DNA of 32,381 nt from Pseudomonas sp. GM84 (GTDB lineage Bacteria > Pseudomonadota > Gammaproteobacteria > Pseudomonadales > Pseudomonadaceae): assembly GCF_000282535.1 (NCBI RefSeq), contig NZ_AKJC01000095.1:1-32381 (forward strand), read 5' to 3'. The notes beneath the pieces were generated by a model that had not been told where the DNA came from, made no database searches, and saw nothing but the letters and a program-made list of their open reading frames with translations. Within the stretch, counting starts at the first letter, position 1, and the number at the start of each line of letters is the position of its first letter. The position numbers and the translations under genes were made by a program. Positions 22,640 to 30,143 of this stretch are shown here, piece by piece.

Positions 22640-23773
22640 ATGAAGGTCACCTGGGACATTTTCTGCACCGTCGTCGACAACTATGGCGATATCGGTGTGA
22701 CCTGGCGCCTGGCGCGGCAACTGGTGGCCGAGCACGATCTGGCGGTGCGCTTGTGGGTGGACGACCTGAACGCCTTCGTGCCGATGTGCCCGGGCGCTGA
22801 CGCCGCGGCGGCGCAGCAATGGCAGGAGGGGGTCGACGTGCGCGCATGGCCGGCCGCGTGGCAGCCTGTGCAGCCGGCCGAGGTGGTCATCGGTGCCTTT
22901 GCCTGCCAGTTACCGGCGCAATACATCGACGCGATGCGCGCCCTGGCCACGCCGCCGTTGTGGCTGAACCTCGATTACCTCAGCGCCGAGGACTGGGTCG
23001 AAGGTTGCCATGGCCTGCCGTCGCCCCAGCCCAATGGCCTGCGCAAGGTGTTTTTCTTTCCTGGTTTCACCGACAAGACCGGTGGGCTGCTGCGTGAGGC
23101 CTCGTTGCTGGCGCGGCGGGACGCGTTGCAGCAGTCTGCCCAGGCGCGCACGGCATTCTTGCAGGGGCTGGGCGTACAGGTGCAGGACGAGGCGCAACTG
23201 ATTTCGCTGTTCGCCTACGAAAACCCGCACCTGGGCGCCTGGCTCGATGCGCTGGCCACGGACACCTGCGCCACGCACCTGCTGGTGCCGCGCGGGCGTA
23301 TCCTTGACGACCTTGGCAAGTGGCTCGGCGAGCCTGGGTTGAAGGTGGGCGACCTGCACCAGCGCGGCGCGCTGACCGTGCAGATCCTGCCGTTCGTCAG
23401 CCAGGACGACTACGACCGCCTGCTCTGGTGCTGCGACTTCAATGCGGTGCGCGGCGAAGACTCGTTCGTGCGCGCGCAGTGGGCCGGGCGGCCCATGCTC
23501 TGGCACATCTATGTGCAGGAGGAAAATGCCCATTGGGAAAAGCTCGACGCGTTCCTTGGCCATTATCGCCAGGGCTTGTCGGACGATGCCGCGCAGGCGC
23601 TGATGGCATTGTGGCGTGCGTGGAACATGGGCAACGACATGGGCCAGGCCTGGCAAGGAGCCCGCAAACACTGGGCGGAACTGCAGCAGCATGCCCATGA
23701 CTGGGCGGCCCGGCAGGCCGCTCGGCCGGACCTCGCCAAGGCGCTAGTACAGTTTTACCGAAATTCGCTATGA
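22640..23773 (+). CDS. earP: EF-P arginine rhamnosyltransferase EarP
   Basis: EarP transfers rhamnose from dTDP-rhamnose to Arg32 of elongation factor P, activating EF-P for polyproline translation. The 377-aa length equals that reported for P. putida. The catalytic residues described for that enzyme are at the same numbers: Asp13 and Asp17 (TVVDNYGDIG) and Glu273 (AVRGEDSF). The GT-B fold has its second Rossmann half in the C-terminal part. The ATG at 22640 precedes KVTWDIFCTVVDNYGD, and in-frame upstream sequence has no homology. Its substrate, efp, is the next gene on the same strand, 48 nt away. Confidence 0.96.
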   Translation: MKVTWDIFCTVVDNYGDIGVTWRLARQLVAEHDLAVRLWVDDLNAFVPMCPGADAAAAQQWQEGVDVRAWPAAWQPVQPAEVVIGAFACQLPAQYIDAMRALATPPLWLNLDYLSAEDWVEGCHGLPSPQPNGLRKVFFFPGFTDKTGGLLREASLLARRDALQQSAQARTAFLQGLGVQVQDEAQLISLFAYENPHLGAWLDALATDTCATHLLVPRGRILDDLGKWLGEPGLKVGDLHQRGALTVQILPFVSQDDYDRLLWCCDFNAVRGEDSFVRAQWAGRPMLWHIYVQEENAHWEKLDAFLGHYRQGLSDDAAQALMALWRAWNMGNDMGQAWQGARKHWAELQQHAHDWAARQAARPDLAKALVQFYRNSL

Positions 23774-23821
23774 TACGCGGCCTCGATTTTTATAAATCCA
23801 TCCAGATTCGGATACTTCGTA

Positions 23822-24391
23822 ATGAAAACTGGTAAAGAACTGAAACCCGGTACCGTACTGCGGATCGACAACGACCCGTGGCTGGTCCAGAAAGCCGAAT
23901 TCACCAAGTCGGGTCGCAACAGCGCGATCATGAAGACCAAGCTGAAGAACCTGCTGACCGGCTACAAGACCGAAACCGTCTACGGTGCGGACGACAAGCT
24001 GGACGACGTGATCCTGGATCGCAAAGAAGCGACCCTGTCGTTCATCAGCGGTGACTCGTACACCTTCATGGACACCTCCGACTACACCATGTACGAACTG
24101 AACGCCGAAGACATCGACGCCGTTCTGCCGTACATCGAAGAAGGCATGGAAGATATCTGTGAAGCCGTCTTCTTCGAAGGCCGCCTGGTATCGGTTGAAC
24201 TGCCGACCACCATCAGCCGTCAGGTTGTCTACACCGAGAACGCTGCTCGCGGCGACACCTCCGGCAAGGTCATGAAGCCTGCCAAACTGAAGAACGGCAC
24301 CGAGATCCAGGTTGCCGACTTCATCCAGATCGACGAGTGGATCGACATCGACACTCGCGACAACAGCTTCAAGGGCCGTTCCAAGAAGTAA
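23822..24391 (+). CDS. efp: Elongation factor P (Arg32 type)
   Basis: EF-P binds between the ribosomal P and E sites and rescues ribosomes stalled at consecutive prolines. The 189-aa length is standard. The three beta-barrel domains are intact, and the tip loop of domain I is TKSGRNSA with Arg32, the EarP rhamnosylation site; the Lys34 form used by EpmA/B enzymes is absent. The C-terminal signature [20 protein letters not shown] is present. A -10-like TATGAT at 23769-23774 overlaps the earP stop, so efp may have its own promoter, though I find no good -35. A strong terminator follows. Confidence 0.97.
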   Translation: MKTGKELKPGTVLRIDNDPWLVQKAEFTKSGRNSAIMKTKLKNLLTGYKTETVYGADDKLDDVILDRKEATLSFISGDSYTFMDTSDYTMYELNAEDIDAVLPYIEEGMEDICEAVFFEGRLVSVELPTTISRQVVYTENAARGDTSGKVMKPAKLKNGTEIQVADFIQIDEWIDIDTRDNSFKGRSKK

Positions 24392-24415
24392 TTCTTCTTG
24401 TGATGAGCACAAAAG

Positions 24416-24440
24416 AACCCGGCCTTGGCCGGGTTTTTTT
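24416..24440 (+). terminator. Rho-independent terminator after efp
   Basis: AACCCGGC (24416-24423), loop cttg, GCCGGGTT (24428-24435) and a T-run to 24440. It starts 24 nt after the efp stop codon. Confidence 0.93.
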
Positions 24441-24477
24441 GTGCCTGCAATTTCACAATCCGAAATCTTGCGCGATC

Positions 24478-24570
24478 CCTGTAGGAGCTGGCTTGCCAGC
24501 GATAGGGCCCTGACAGGCAATTCAAGTTGCCTGCCCCGGCCTCATCGCCGGCAAGCCGGCTCCTACAGGG
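24478..24570. repeat. Mixed REP pair: GCTGGC arm with GCCGGC arm
   Basis: Inverted arms at 24478-24508 (core GCTGGC-tt-GCCAGC) and 24537-24570 (core GCCGGC-aa-GCCGGC). The two arms differ in stem sequence but share the outer flanks (tcctacaggg, and ggcctcatc-like). They lie in the convergent efp/ohr junction after the terminator. Confidence 0.9.
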
Positions 24571-24583
24571 AAAGTCAGGGGCT

Positions 24584-25012
24584 TCAGACTGTTACGTTCA
24601 ACCGCACATCCACATTGCCGCGGGTAGCGTTGGAGTACGGGCAAACCTGGTGCGCTTTCTCCACCAGACTTTCTGCCTCGGCCTGGGCCAGCCCCGGCAG
24701 GTTGATGTTCAGGTCGATATCCAGGCCGAAGCCACCGGGGATCTGGCCAATGCCTACCTTGGCGGTGATCGATGCGTCGGCGGGCAGCTGTTTTTTCTCC
24801 TGACCGGCGACGAACTTCAGTGCGCCGATGAAGCAGGCCGAGTAGCCGGCCGCGAACATCTGCTCGGGGTTGGTGCCGTCACCGCCCGCGCCGCCCAGTT
24901 CCTTGGGGGTGCTCAGCTTGACTTCCAGCTTGCCGTCGCTGGAGCGGGATTTGCCGTCGCGACCGCCGGTGGAGGTGGCTTCTGCGATGTACAGGGGAGT
25001 GACCTTTTGCAT
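24584..25012 (-). CDS. ohr: Organic hydroperoxide resistance protein Ohr
   Basis: A 142-aa thiol peroxidase that reduces organic and fatty-acid hydroperoxides in the cytosol. The two reactive cysteines are at the positions known from P. aeruginosa Ohr: Cys60 in YSACFIG (peroxidatic) and Cys124 in HQVCPYS (resolving). The TNPEQMFAAGYSAC block and the SxxxPxELGG block of the OsmC/Ohr fold are clear. GAGG lies about 6 nt before the ATG. The promoter and operator at 25078-25106, and the ohrR gene directly upstream on the same strand, indicate control by OhrR and derepression by peroxide. Confidence 0.97.
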   Translation of the reverse strand: MQKVTPLYIAEATSTGGRDGKSRSSDGKLEVKLSTPKELGGAGGDGTNPEQMFAAGYSACFIGALKFVAGQEKKQLPADASITAKVGIGQIPGGFGLDIDLNINLPGLAQAEAESLVEKAHQVCPYSNATRGNVDVRLNVTV

Positions 25013-25077
25013 GGTGAACCTCGCGAGTGTGCTGGGCGCTCTGGTCGATGCAGAGGCGCCGGGTGGGTACGGGATTT

Positions 25078-25106
25078 AACTTAGCGCGCAATTAGTTTGC
25101 GCGCAA
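25078..25106 (-). promoter_or_regulatory. ohr promoter with OhrR operator in the spacer
   Basis: On the minus strand, TTGCGC (25106-25101), a 17-bp spacer and TAAGTT (25083-25078) make a sigma-70 promoter. The 21-bp inverted repeat GCGCGC-N9-GCGCGC (25084-25104) covers the spacer and most of the -35, so a bound repressor would block RNA polymerase. The ohr start codon is 65 bp downstream of the -10. Confidence 0.75.
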
Positions 25107-25153
25107 GATAAATACTCGCCGTCCATCGGAACGGGCATCTCACAGCTTAGCCC

Positions 25154-25609
25154 TCAGAGGTGTTTTTGCAGGTTTTCGCGCAGGTCCAGCAGGTCGGCCT
25201 GCAGCTGCTGCAGGCGTTCAAGGCTGCGTCCGCTGGCCTTGAGAATGCACGGTGGCACCGCTTTTGCCTGCTGTTGCAGGGCGCGCCCCTTGTCGGTCAA
25301 GTGCACCAGCACCACCCGTTCGTCCTCGCGACTGCGGTTGCGCTCGAGCAGGCCTTCGCTTTCCAGGCGCTTGAGCAGAGGCGTGAGCGAACCGGGGTCG
25401 GTCAGCAGGTGCTGGCTGATTTCGCCCACCGTGCGGCCGTCCTGCTCCCACAGCACGAGCATGGCCAGGTACTGCGGGTAGGTCAGGCCCAGTGCCTGAA
25501 GCAGGGGCTTGTAGACCTTGGTCATCAGCAACGAGGTGGAGTGCAGGGCGAAACAGACCTGGTTGTCCAGCAGCAGCTCGTCACAAGAGGCTTGGGTGTC
25601 GGCGTTCAT
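25154..25609 (-). CDS. ohrR: OhrR, MarR-family peroxide sensor
   Basis: A 151-aa MarR-type winged-helix repressor. The redox-active N-terminal cysteine is Cys19 in LDNQVCFALHSTSLLMTK, equivalent to Cys15 in B. subtilis OhrR and Cys22 in Xanthomonas OhrR. A second cysteine, Cys121, matches the resolving Cys127 of Xanthomonas, so this is a two-cysteine OhrR. The recognition region VGEISQHLLTDPGSLTPLLKRLESEGLLER and the wing SREDERVVLV are intact. It sits 141 bp upstream of the ohr start codon on the same strand. A possible second operator lies before its own start (25644-25664). Confidence 0.95.
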   Translation of the reverse strand: MNADTQASCDELLLDNQVCFALHSTSLLMTKVYKPLLQALGLTYPQYLAMLVLWEQDGRTVGEISQHLLTDPGSLTPLLKRLESEGLLERNRSREDERVVLVHLTDKGRALQQQAKAVPPCILKASGRSLERLQQLQADLLDLRENLQKHL

Positions 25610-25643
25610 GCAGGTCCTTGAATGTCATCGATAGAGAAATCTA

Positions 25644-25664
25644 GCACGCTGATGGTTAGTGCGC
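25644..25664 (-). promoter_or_regulatory. Second candidate OhrR operator upstream of ohrR
   Basis: A 21-bp element, beginning GCACGCT and ending AGTGCGC, has the same length and arrangement as the ohr operator and shares 14 of 21 positions with it. It ends against the stop codon of the LysR gene and lies 34 bp before the ohrR ATG. Confidence 0.4.
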
Positions 25665-26621
25665 TCATTGCCAGCGTAGTTCGCTGCGCAAGGCCAGGTC
25701 CCAAGGAGGGATCGGACTGAAGCGGCTCTTGAGGAATTCGAGCAGCAAGCGACTGCGAGAGTTCGTTTCATGTTCCAGACGGAGCGCATAAATACCGCTG
25801 GTCTCCGCAGCGGGCAGGCCGTTGTGGCAGAACAGCGGCACCAGTTCGCCGCGCAGCAGGTAGTCGCTGATCAGCCAGGTCGGCAAGTGGGCGATGCCCA
25901 GACCGGCAAGGGCGCCGAACAGCAAGGTTTCGGCGTTGTTGGCGGTCATGCGCATGCGCGAGGGGCGAAGCTGGCGCGGCTGGCCGTCGACCGTGAAGCG
26001 CCAGGCGAAGGGCGGTGCCAGGCCGTCCCAGTCCAGGCCGTCGTGCTCGGGCAGTTCGCTCGGACAATCGGGCATGCCGCGGCTGGCCAGGTAGGCAGGG
26101 CTGGCGCAGGCGATGCGCACCATGTACGCCAGCGGTGTGGCCACCAGTCGGGTATCGGCCAGAGGGCCGGCGCGCAGCACCAGGTCGACTTCGCCCAGGT
26201 GGCTGCCATGCAGGTCGACGAAGCTGTCGATCAACCGCAGTTGCACGTCCAGGCCCGGATAAGCCACCAGGAAGTCGGCGATGGCCGGTGCCAGGTGGCG
26301 GCGGCCGAAGGCGGCGGGCGCATCGATGCGAATCAGGCCTTCCGGGGCATTGCTCAGTGACACCGCTTCGGCGCGGGCCAGGCGCAGTTCCTCGATGATG
26401 CGCCGAGCGCGCTCGGCGAAGGCCTTGCCAGCGGGGGTCGCGCGCACCGCATGGGTGCTGCGGGTGAACAGGCGGCTGCCGACCGCGTTTTCCAGGTTGT
26501 CGATGCGCCGCGCCACGGCGGACGGGGTCAGCGGATGGCGACGGGCGGCGGCAGAAAAACTACCGGCCTCCAGTACATCGAGGAACAGGCTCAGTTGGTC
26601 GGTCAGGGTATCCGGGTTCAT
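25665..26621 (-). CDS. LysR family transcriptional regulator
   Basis: A 318-aa LysR-type regulator. The helix-turn-helix is LFLDVLEAGSFSAAARRHPLTPSAVARRIDNLENAVGSRLFTRST. The effector domain follows, with typical PEGLIRIDAPAAFGRRHLAPAI at its start. The ATG at 26621 opens the family sequence; the longer in-frame reading to 26690 lacks homology. It is divergent from a TSUP transporter gene with a 33-bp inverted repeat between them, and its 3' end is 55 bp from ohrR on the same strand. The effector and target are unknown. Confidence 0.92.
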   Translation of the reverse strand: MNPDTLTDQLSLFLDVLEAGSFSAAARRHPLTPSAVARRIDNLENAVGSRLFTRSTHAVRATPAGKAFAERARRIIEELRLARAEAVSLSNAPEGLIRIDAPAAFGRRHLAPAIADFLVAYPGLDVQLRLIDSFVDLHGSHLGEVDLVLRAGPLADTRLVATPLAYMVRIACASPAYLASRGMPDCPSELPEHDGLDWDGLAPPFAWRFTVDGQPRQLRPSRMRMTANNAETLLFGALAGLGIAHLPTWLISDYLLRGELVPLFCHNGLPAAETSGIYALRLEHETNSRSRLLLEFLKSRFSPIPPWDLALRSELRWQ

Positions 26622-26641
26622 GGCAACTTCGCTTTTGCATA

Positions 26642-26674
26642 AAACGCATAGCCATTGTGCGTGGCTGTGCGTTT
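26642..26674. promoter_or_regulatory. 13-bp inverted repeat, candidate LysR/TSUP operator
   Basis: AAACGCATAGCCA (26642-26654), a 7-bp spacer and TGGCTGTGCGTTT (26662-26674). One mismatch in 13 pairs. It sits in the 113-bp divergent region, 20 bp upstream of the LysR start and 60 bp upstream of the TSUP start. Confidence 0.55.
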
Positions 26675-26734
26675 CCGTGCCAGCCCCCAATCGTTAGCAT
26701 GCTCGCATTAACAACGCAGGCGGATGAGGCCCTG

Positions 26735-27484
26735 ATGATCGAGTGGTTGCTGTATATCGCCTTGGGCGCTGGCCTGGGCACCTTGGGTGGGCTGTTCGGT
26801 ATTGGCGGCGGGCTCATCGCGATCCCGGCCTTGGGTGTGTTGTTTGGGCTCGACCAGCAGTTGGCGCAGGGCACGGCGTTGGTCATGGTGGTGCCGAACG
26901 TGCTGCTGGCGCTGTGGCGCTACCACCAGCGCAACCGCATCGAACTGCGCCATGCGCTGCCGCTGGCGCTGTGCAGCTTCCTGTTCGCCTGGTTGGGCTC
27001 GATCTGGGCGGTGGGCATCGATGCCCAGTCCATGCGCCTGGGCTTCGTCGGTTTCCTGGTGGCGCTGGCGATCTGGAACGTGGCGCGGATGTTTCTCAAG
27101 GTGGCGCCGGCGAGCACCGAGTTGCGGTATCCCTGGCCTTGGCTTGGGGTGTTGGGAAGCTTTGCCGGGGCCATGGGCGGTTTGTTCGGGGTGGGCGGCG
27201 CGGTGGTGGCCACGCCGATCCTGACCAGCGTATTCGGCACGACCCAGGTGGTGGCGCAGGGGCTGTCGCTGGCGCTGGCGGCGCCGAGCACCACGGTGAC
27301 GTTGCTGACCTATGGGGTGCACCAGAGTGTTGATTGGAGTGTGGGGATTCCGTTGGCGGTCGGGGGGCTGCTGAGTATCAGTTGGGGGGTGCGGCTGGCG
27401 CATGCGCTGCCGGAGAAGGTGTTGCGGGGGATGTTCTGTGGGTTTCTGGTGGTGTGTGCCGTGATGTTGGGGTTTGAGCTCTAG
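26735..27484 (+). CDS. TSUP family (TauE/SafE) membrane transporter
   Basis: A 249-aa inner-membrane protein with about eight helices, of the TauE/SafE/TSUP family (anion export, e.g. sulfite or organosulfonates). Two Gly-rich repeats mark the internal duplication: GLGTLGGLFGIGGGLIAIPAL near the N-terminus and GAMGGLFGVGGAVVATPIL in the second half. The ATG at 26735, with GAGG 5 nt upstream, is preferred to an in-frame ATG at 26699. The divergent LysR gene is its likely regulator. The substrate is unknown. Confidence 0.9.
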   Translation: MIEWLLYIALGAGLGTLGGLFGIGGGLIAIPALGVLFGLDQQLAQGTALVMVVPNVLLALWRYHQRNRIELRHALPLALCSFLFAWLGSIWAVGIDAQSMRLGFVGFLVALAIWNVARMFLKVAPASTELRYPWPWLGVLGSFAGAMGGLFGVGGAVVATPILTSVFGTTQVVAQGLSLALAAPSTTVTLLTYGVHQSVDWSVGIPLAVGGLLSISWGVRLAHALPEKVLRGMFCGFLVVCAVMLGFEL

Positions 27485-27485
27485 G

Positions 27486-27603
27486 GGGCTGCTTCGCAGC
27501 CCAATCGCTGGCAAGCCAGCTCCTACAGATACAGCGGTGCTCTCACTGTGGGAGCTGGCTTGTCGTGGCGACGAACCGCAGCGATTGGGGCGCGAAGCGC
27601 CCC
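27486..27603. repeat. Composite block: hairpin-REP-spacer-REP-hairpin
   Basis: GGGCTGC-ttc-GCAGCCC (27486-27502) begins one base after the TSUP stop codon. It is followed by a REP arm with GCTGGC-aa-GCCAGC (about 27505-27527), a spacer, a degraded REP arm (about 27546-27571), and finally GGGGCGC-gaa-GCGCCCC (27587-27603), 6 nt from the convergent LysR stop. No T-runs follow the hairpins. Confidence 0.85.
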
Positions 27604-27609
27604 CATGCT

Positions 27610-28461
27610 TCACTGGAACCCTTCGACGATGTAATCAGCCATGCAATCGGTAATGGGCGATTGGGTCTGCGTATTGCGCAGCAGCATCACATTGGCCACC
27701 GGCAACTGCGGCAACCCATCCTGCTCGCCAAGGATGCGGATATTGCCGCCAATCAAGCTCTGCAACTGCGCCGTCACCGCCAGCCCCGCGGTGATGATGG
27801 CGAATATCGCCGCCAGGCTGGGGCTGGTGTAGGCGATGCGGTACTCGATGCCCTGGGCCTCCAGGGCATTGCAGGTCCAGGCGCGGCAGAAGCAGTCGGT
27901 GTTGAACAGGGCCAGGGGTATCGGCCGTTGTTCCTGCGGACAGAAGCCTTCGGCAGCGGCCCACACCAGGCGTTCCTGGCGCAGCAGCTGGCCTATCTCG
28001 TTGCCCGGCTCGCGGGTGACGATGGTCAGGTCCAGGTCCTGGCGCAACATCAGCTGCTTCGACGAATCGCAATGCACTTCTACCTGTACCAGCGGATAGG
28101 CCTTGGCAAAGCTGGACAGGATGCTCGGCAGAAAGCGCATGGCGTAGTCGTCGGGTGTACCAATGCGCACCATCCCGACCATGTGCGGCATGCGCAGGGT
28201 ATTGAACACTTCGCCATGCAGCTTGAGGATGCGCCGGGCATAGCCCAGCAGCACCTGGCCTTCGGCGGTCAGGCGCACCTGGCGGCCGTCGCGCTCGAAC
28301 AGCTGGCGCTGCAGGATGTCTTCCTCCAGGCGCTTCATCTGCATGCTGACAGCCGACTGGGTGCGGTTGACCACTTCACCGGCGCGGGTGAAACCGCCTT
28401 GCTCGGCGATGGCGACGAAGGTGCGCAGCACGTCGGCATCGAGGCTTTGGTACTGGGACAT
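27610..28461 (-). CDS. LysR family transcriptional regulator, LrhA-like
   Basis: A 283-aa LysR-type regulator. The N-terminal LDADVLRTFVAIAEQGGFTRAGEVVNRTQSAVSMQMKRLEEDILQRQLFER resembles the LrhA/HexA branch, which controls motility and virulence in enterics, but its target here is unknown. The ATG at 28461 is preceded by GGAG 9 nt upstream. An in-frame extension to 28902 is not family-like. It is divergent by 96 bp from the DUF1127 gene, with an ATCAATC/GATTGAT inverted repeat (about 28464 and 28504) in between. Confidence 0.9.
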   Translation of the reverse strand: MSQYQSLDADVLRTFVAIAEQGGFTRAGEVVNRTQSAVSMQMKRLEEDILQRQLFERDGRQVRLTAEGQVLLGYARRILKLHGEVFNTLRMPHMVGMVRIGTPDDYAMRFLPSILSSFAKAYPLVQVEVHCDSSKQLMLRQDLDLTIVTREPGNEIGQLLRQERLVWAAAEGFCPQEQRPIPLALFNTDCFCRAWTCNALEAQGIEYRIAYTSPSLAAIFAIITAGLAVTAQLQSLIGGNIRILGEQDGLPQLPVANVMLLRNTQTQSPITDCMADYIVEGFQ

Positions 28462-28557
28462 TGCATCAATCTCCGAGATGGGTGGCATCAGAAACATTCG
28501 TTGGATTGATCTTAAGCCTGGCGTGAGACTGGAGCCATCAACACGGAGGGCTTCACG

Positions 28558-28776
28558 ATGAAAGGTCATGTCAGCAGCATCCAGCATCCTGCCTTTTCCC
28601 TGAACCATCTTTTGCACGTCGCCCTTGGGCGGTCGCTGCGCTGGTACGAGCTGTACCGTCAACGCCGCGAGCTGGCCAGCCTGAGCGATGCGACATTGCA
28701 CGACCTGGGGTTGAGCCGGGCGGATATTCAGCAAGAGGCCGATAGGCATTTCTGGGATGATCCGCTGCGCAAGTAG
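28558..28776 (+). CDS. DUF1127 family small protein
   Basis: A 72-aa protein whose C-terminal half is a clear DUF1127 (YjiS-like) domain: RWYELYRQRRELASLSDATLHDLGLSRADIQQEADRHFW. Short Arg-rich DUF1127 proteins in other proteobacteria have been linked to RNA metabolism and phosphate or stress responses; no role is proven for this one. The N-terminal part (HPAFSLNHLLHVALG) is variable. GGAGG lies about 10 nt before the ATG. The divergent LysR gene is a plausible regulator. A REP pair starts 24 nt after the stop. Confidence 0.88.
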   Translation: MKGHVSSIQHPAFSLNHLLHVALGRSLRWYELYRQRRELASLSDATLHDLGLSRADIQQEADRHFWDDPLRK

Positions 28777-28800
28777 GCTAAGTTTGTCTGTGTACTCACT

Positions 28801-28889
28801 GGCCTCTTCGCGGGACAAGCCCGCTCCCACAGATACCCCACTGCCTTGAGAACAGTGGATTACCTGTGGGAGCGGGCTTGCCCCGCGAA
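28801..28889. repeat. REP pair, GCGGGC-stem type, second arm shortened
   Basis: Inverted arms at 28801-28832 and 28863-28889. The second arm stops after the stem (ccccgcgaa). The spacer has CCACTG (28838-28843) and CAGTGG (28853-28858), an additional 6-bp stem. It lies between the DUF1127 and ycaQ-like genes, which run the same way. Confidence 0.92.
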
Positions 28890-28922
28890 TGCAATGGATC
28901 ATTCACCCCAAGGAGATCTGGC

Positions 28923-30143
28923 TTGCCTCTCGAGTTGTCCACCCGCCAGGCCCGTCGCCTGGCGCTATCCGCCCAAGGCTTCGGCAAGCAGCCTCCATCC
29001 CCCCCGACGCTGCCTGCCCTCAAGCGCATGCTGCAACGCCTGGGCGTGCTGCAGATCGACTCGGTCAACGCCCTGGTCCGCTCCCACTACCTGCCGCTGT
29101 TCTCCCGCCTGGGCGACTACGCTCCCGCCATGCTCGACCAGCTCGCCTGGGGCCGCGGCCGCCAACGCCAGCTGTTCGAATACTGGGGCCATGAGGCCTC
29201 GCTGCTGCCGCTGAGTCTCTACCCAATGCTGCGCTGGCGCATGGCCCACGCTGCCGACGGCCGTGGCATCTACCGCCAGCTTGCGCAATTCGGCCGCGAA
29301 CGCCAGGACGTGATCGCCCGGGTGCTGGCGGCGGTGCGCGAACAAGGGGCCTTGGGCGCCGGCAGCCTGTCGACGCGCCAGGAACGGGCCGGCCCCTGGT
29401 GGGACTGGAGCGAGGAGAAGCATGCGCTGGAATGGCTGTTCGCCGCAGGCGAGGTGACAGTGGCGGGGCGACGTGGCTTCGAGCGGCTCTACGATGTGCC
29501 GGACAACGTGCTGCCACGGGCCATCCTCGATCAGCCCCAGCCTGGCGAAGCCGAAGCACACCAAGGCCTGATGCTGCACGCCGCCACCGCCTTGGGCGTG
29601 GCGACCGAACGCGACCTGCGCGACTACTTCCGCCTGGAACCCGCGCAGGGCAGGGCGGCGCTGGCCGAACTCATCGCCGATGGCCGCCTGCAAGCGGTCC
29701 AGGTGCAGGGCTGGAAGCAACCCGCCTATAGCGCAGGCACGCCACGCATCCCTCGGCGAATCGAGGCCAGCGCCTTGCTGTCGCCGTTCGATTCATTGGT
29801 CTGGGAACGCAACCGCACCGAGCGCCTGTTCGATTTCCGCTACCGGTTGGAGATCTACACGCCCGCCCACAAGCGTGTGTATGGCTACTACGTCCTGCCA
29901 TTCCTGTTCGATGAACGCATCGCTGCACGTGTGGATTTGCGCGCCGAGCGGGCGCTGGGGCAGTTGGCGGTGCACGCCGTGCATGCCGAGGCAGACGGGT
30001 TGGGCGAGGTGGGGTACGAGACGCTGGCGGCGCAGTTGCTGCGCCTTGCCCGGTGGCTGGGCCTTGAGCGGGTGCAACTGAACTGCCCGCGCGAGGAGGG
30101 CAGCCAGTTGCGCCGGGCGTTGCTCAGCGCCGCACTTGCTTGA
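28923..30143 (+). CDS. YcaQ/AlkX-type interstrand-crosslink DNA glycosylase
   Basis: A 406-aa winged-helix DNA glycosylase of the AlkZ/YcaQ (HTH_42) family, which unhooks DNA interstrand crosslinks and bulky N7-alkylguanines. QID at residues 44-46 ([25 protein letters not shown]) is the Q-phi-D catalytic motif of the YcaQ subfamily. Other family blocks are [31 protein letters not shown] and [10 protein letters not shown]. The start is a TTG at 28923 with AAGGAG at 28910-28915, 7 nt upstream; an ATG at 28866 would translate REP sequence. Length then matches E. coli YcaQ. The 3' end overlaps the DAHP synthase gene by 20 bp on the opposite strand. Confidence 0.9.
   Translation: MPLELSTRQARRLALSAQGFGKQPPSPPTLPALKRMLQRLGVLQIDSVNALVRSHYLPLFSRLGDYAPAMLDQLAWGRGRQRQLFEYWGHEASLLPLSLYPMLRWRMAHAADGRGIYRQLAQFGRERQDVIARVLAAVREQGALGAGSLSTRQERAGPWWDWSEEKHALEWLFAAGEVTVAGRRGFERLYDVPDNVLPRAILDQPQPGEAEAHQGLMLHAATALGVATERDLRDYFRLEPAQGRAALAELIADGRLQAVQVQGWKQPAYSAGTPRIPRRIEASALLSPFDSLVWERNRTERLFDFRYRLEIYTPAHKRVYGYYVLPFLFDERIAARVDLRAERALGQLAVHAVHAEADGLGEVGYETLAAQLLRLARWLGLERVQLNCPREEGSQLRRALLSAALA

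Noticed and set aside
1208..28889. Repeated palindromes as a possible CRISPR array or integron-like repeats
   Set aside because: The repeats are dispersed, paired in inverted orientation and lie at gene ends with no regular spacers or cas genes. They fit REP/BIME elements.
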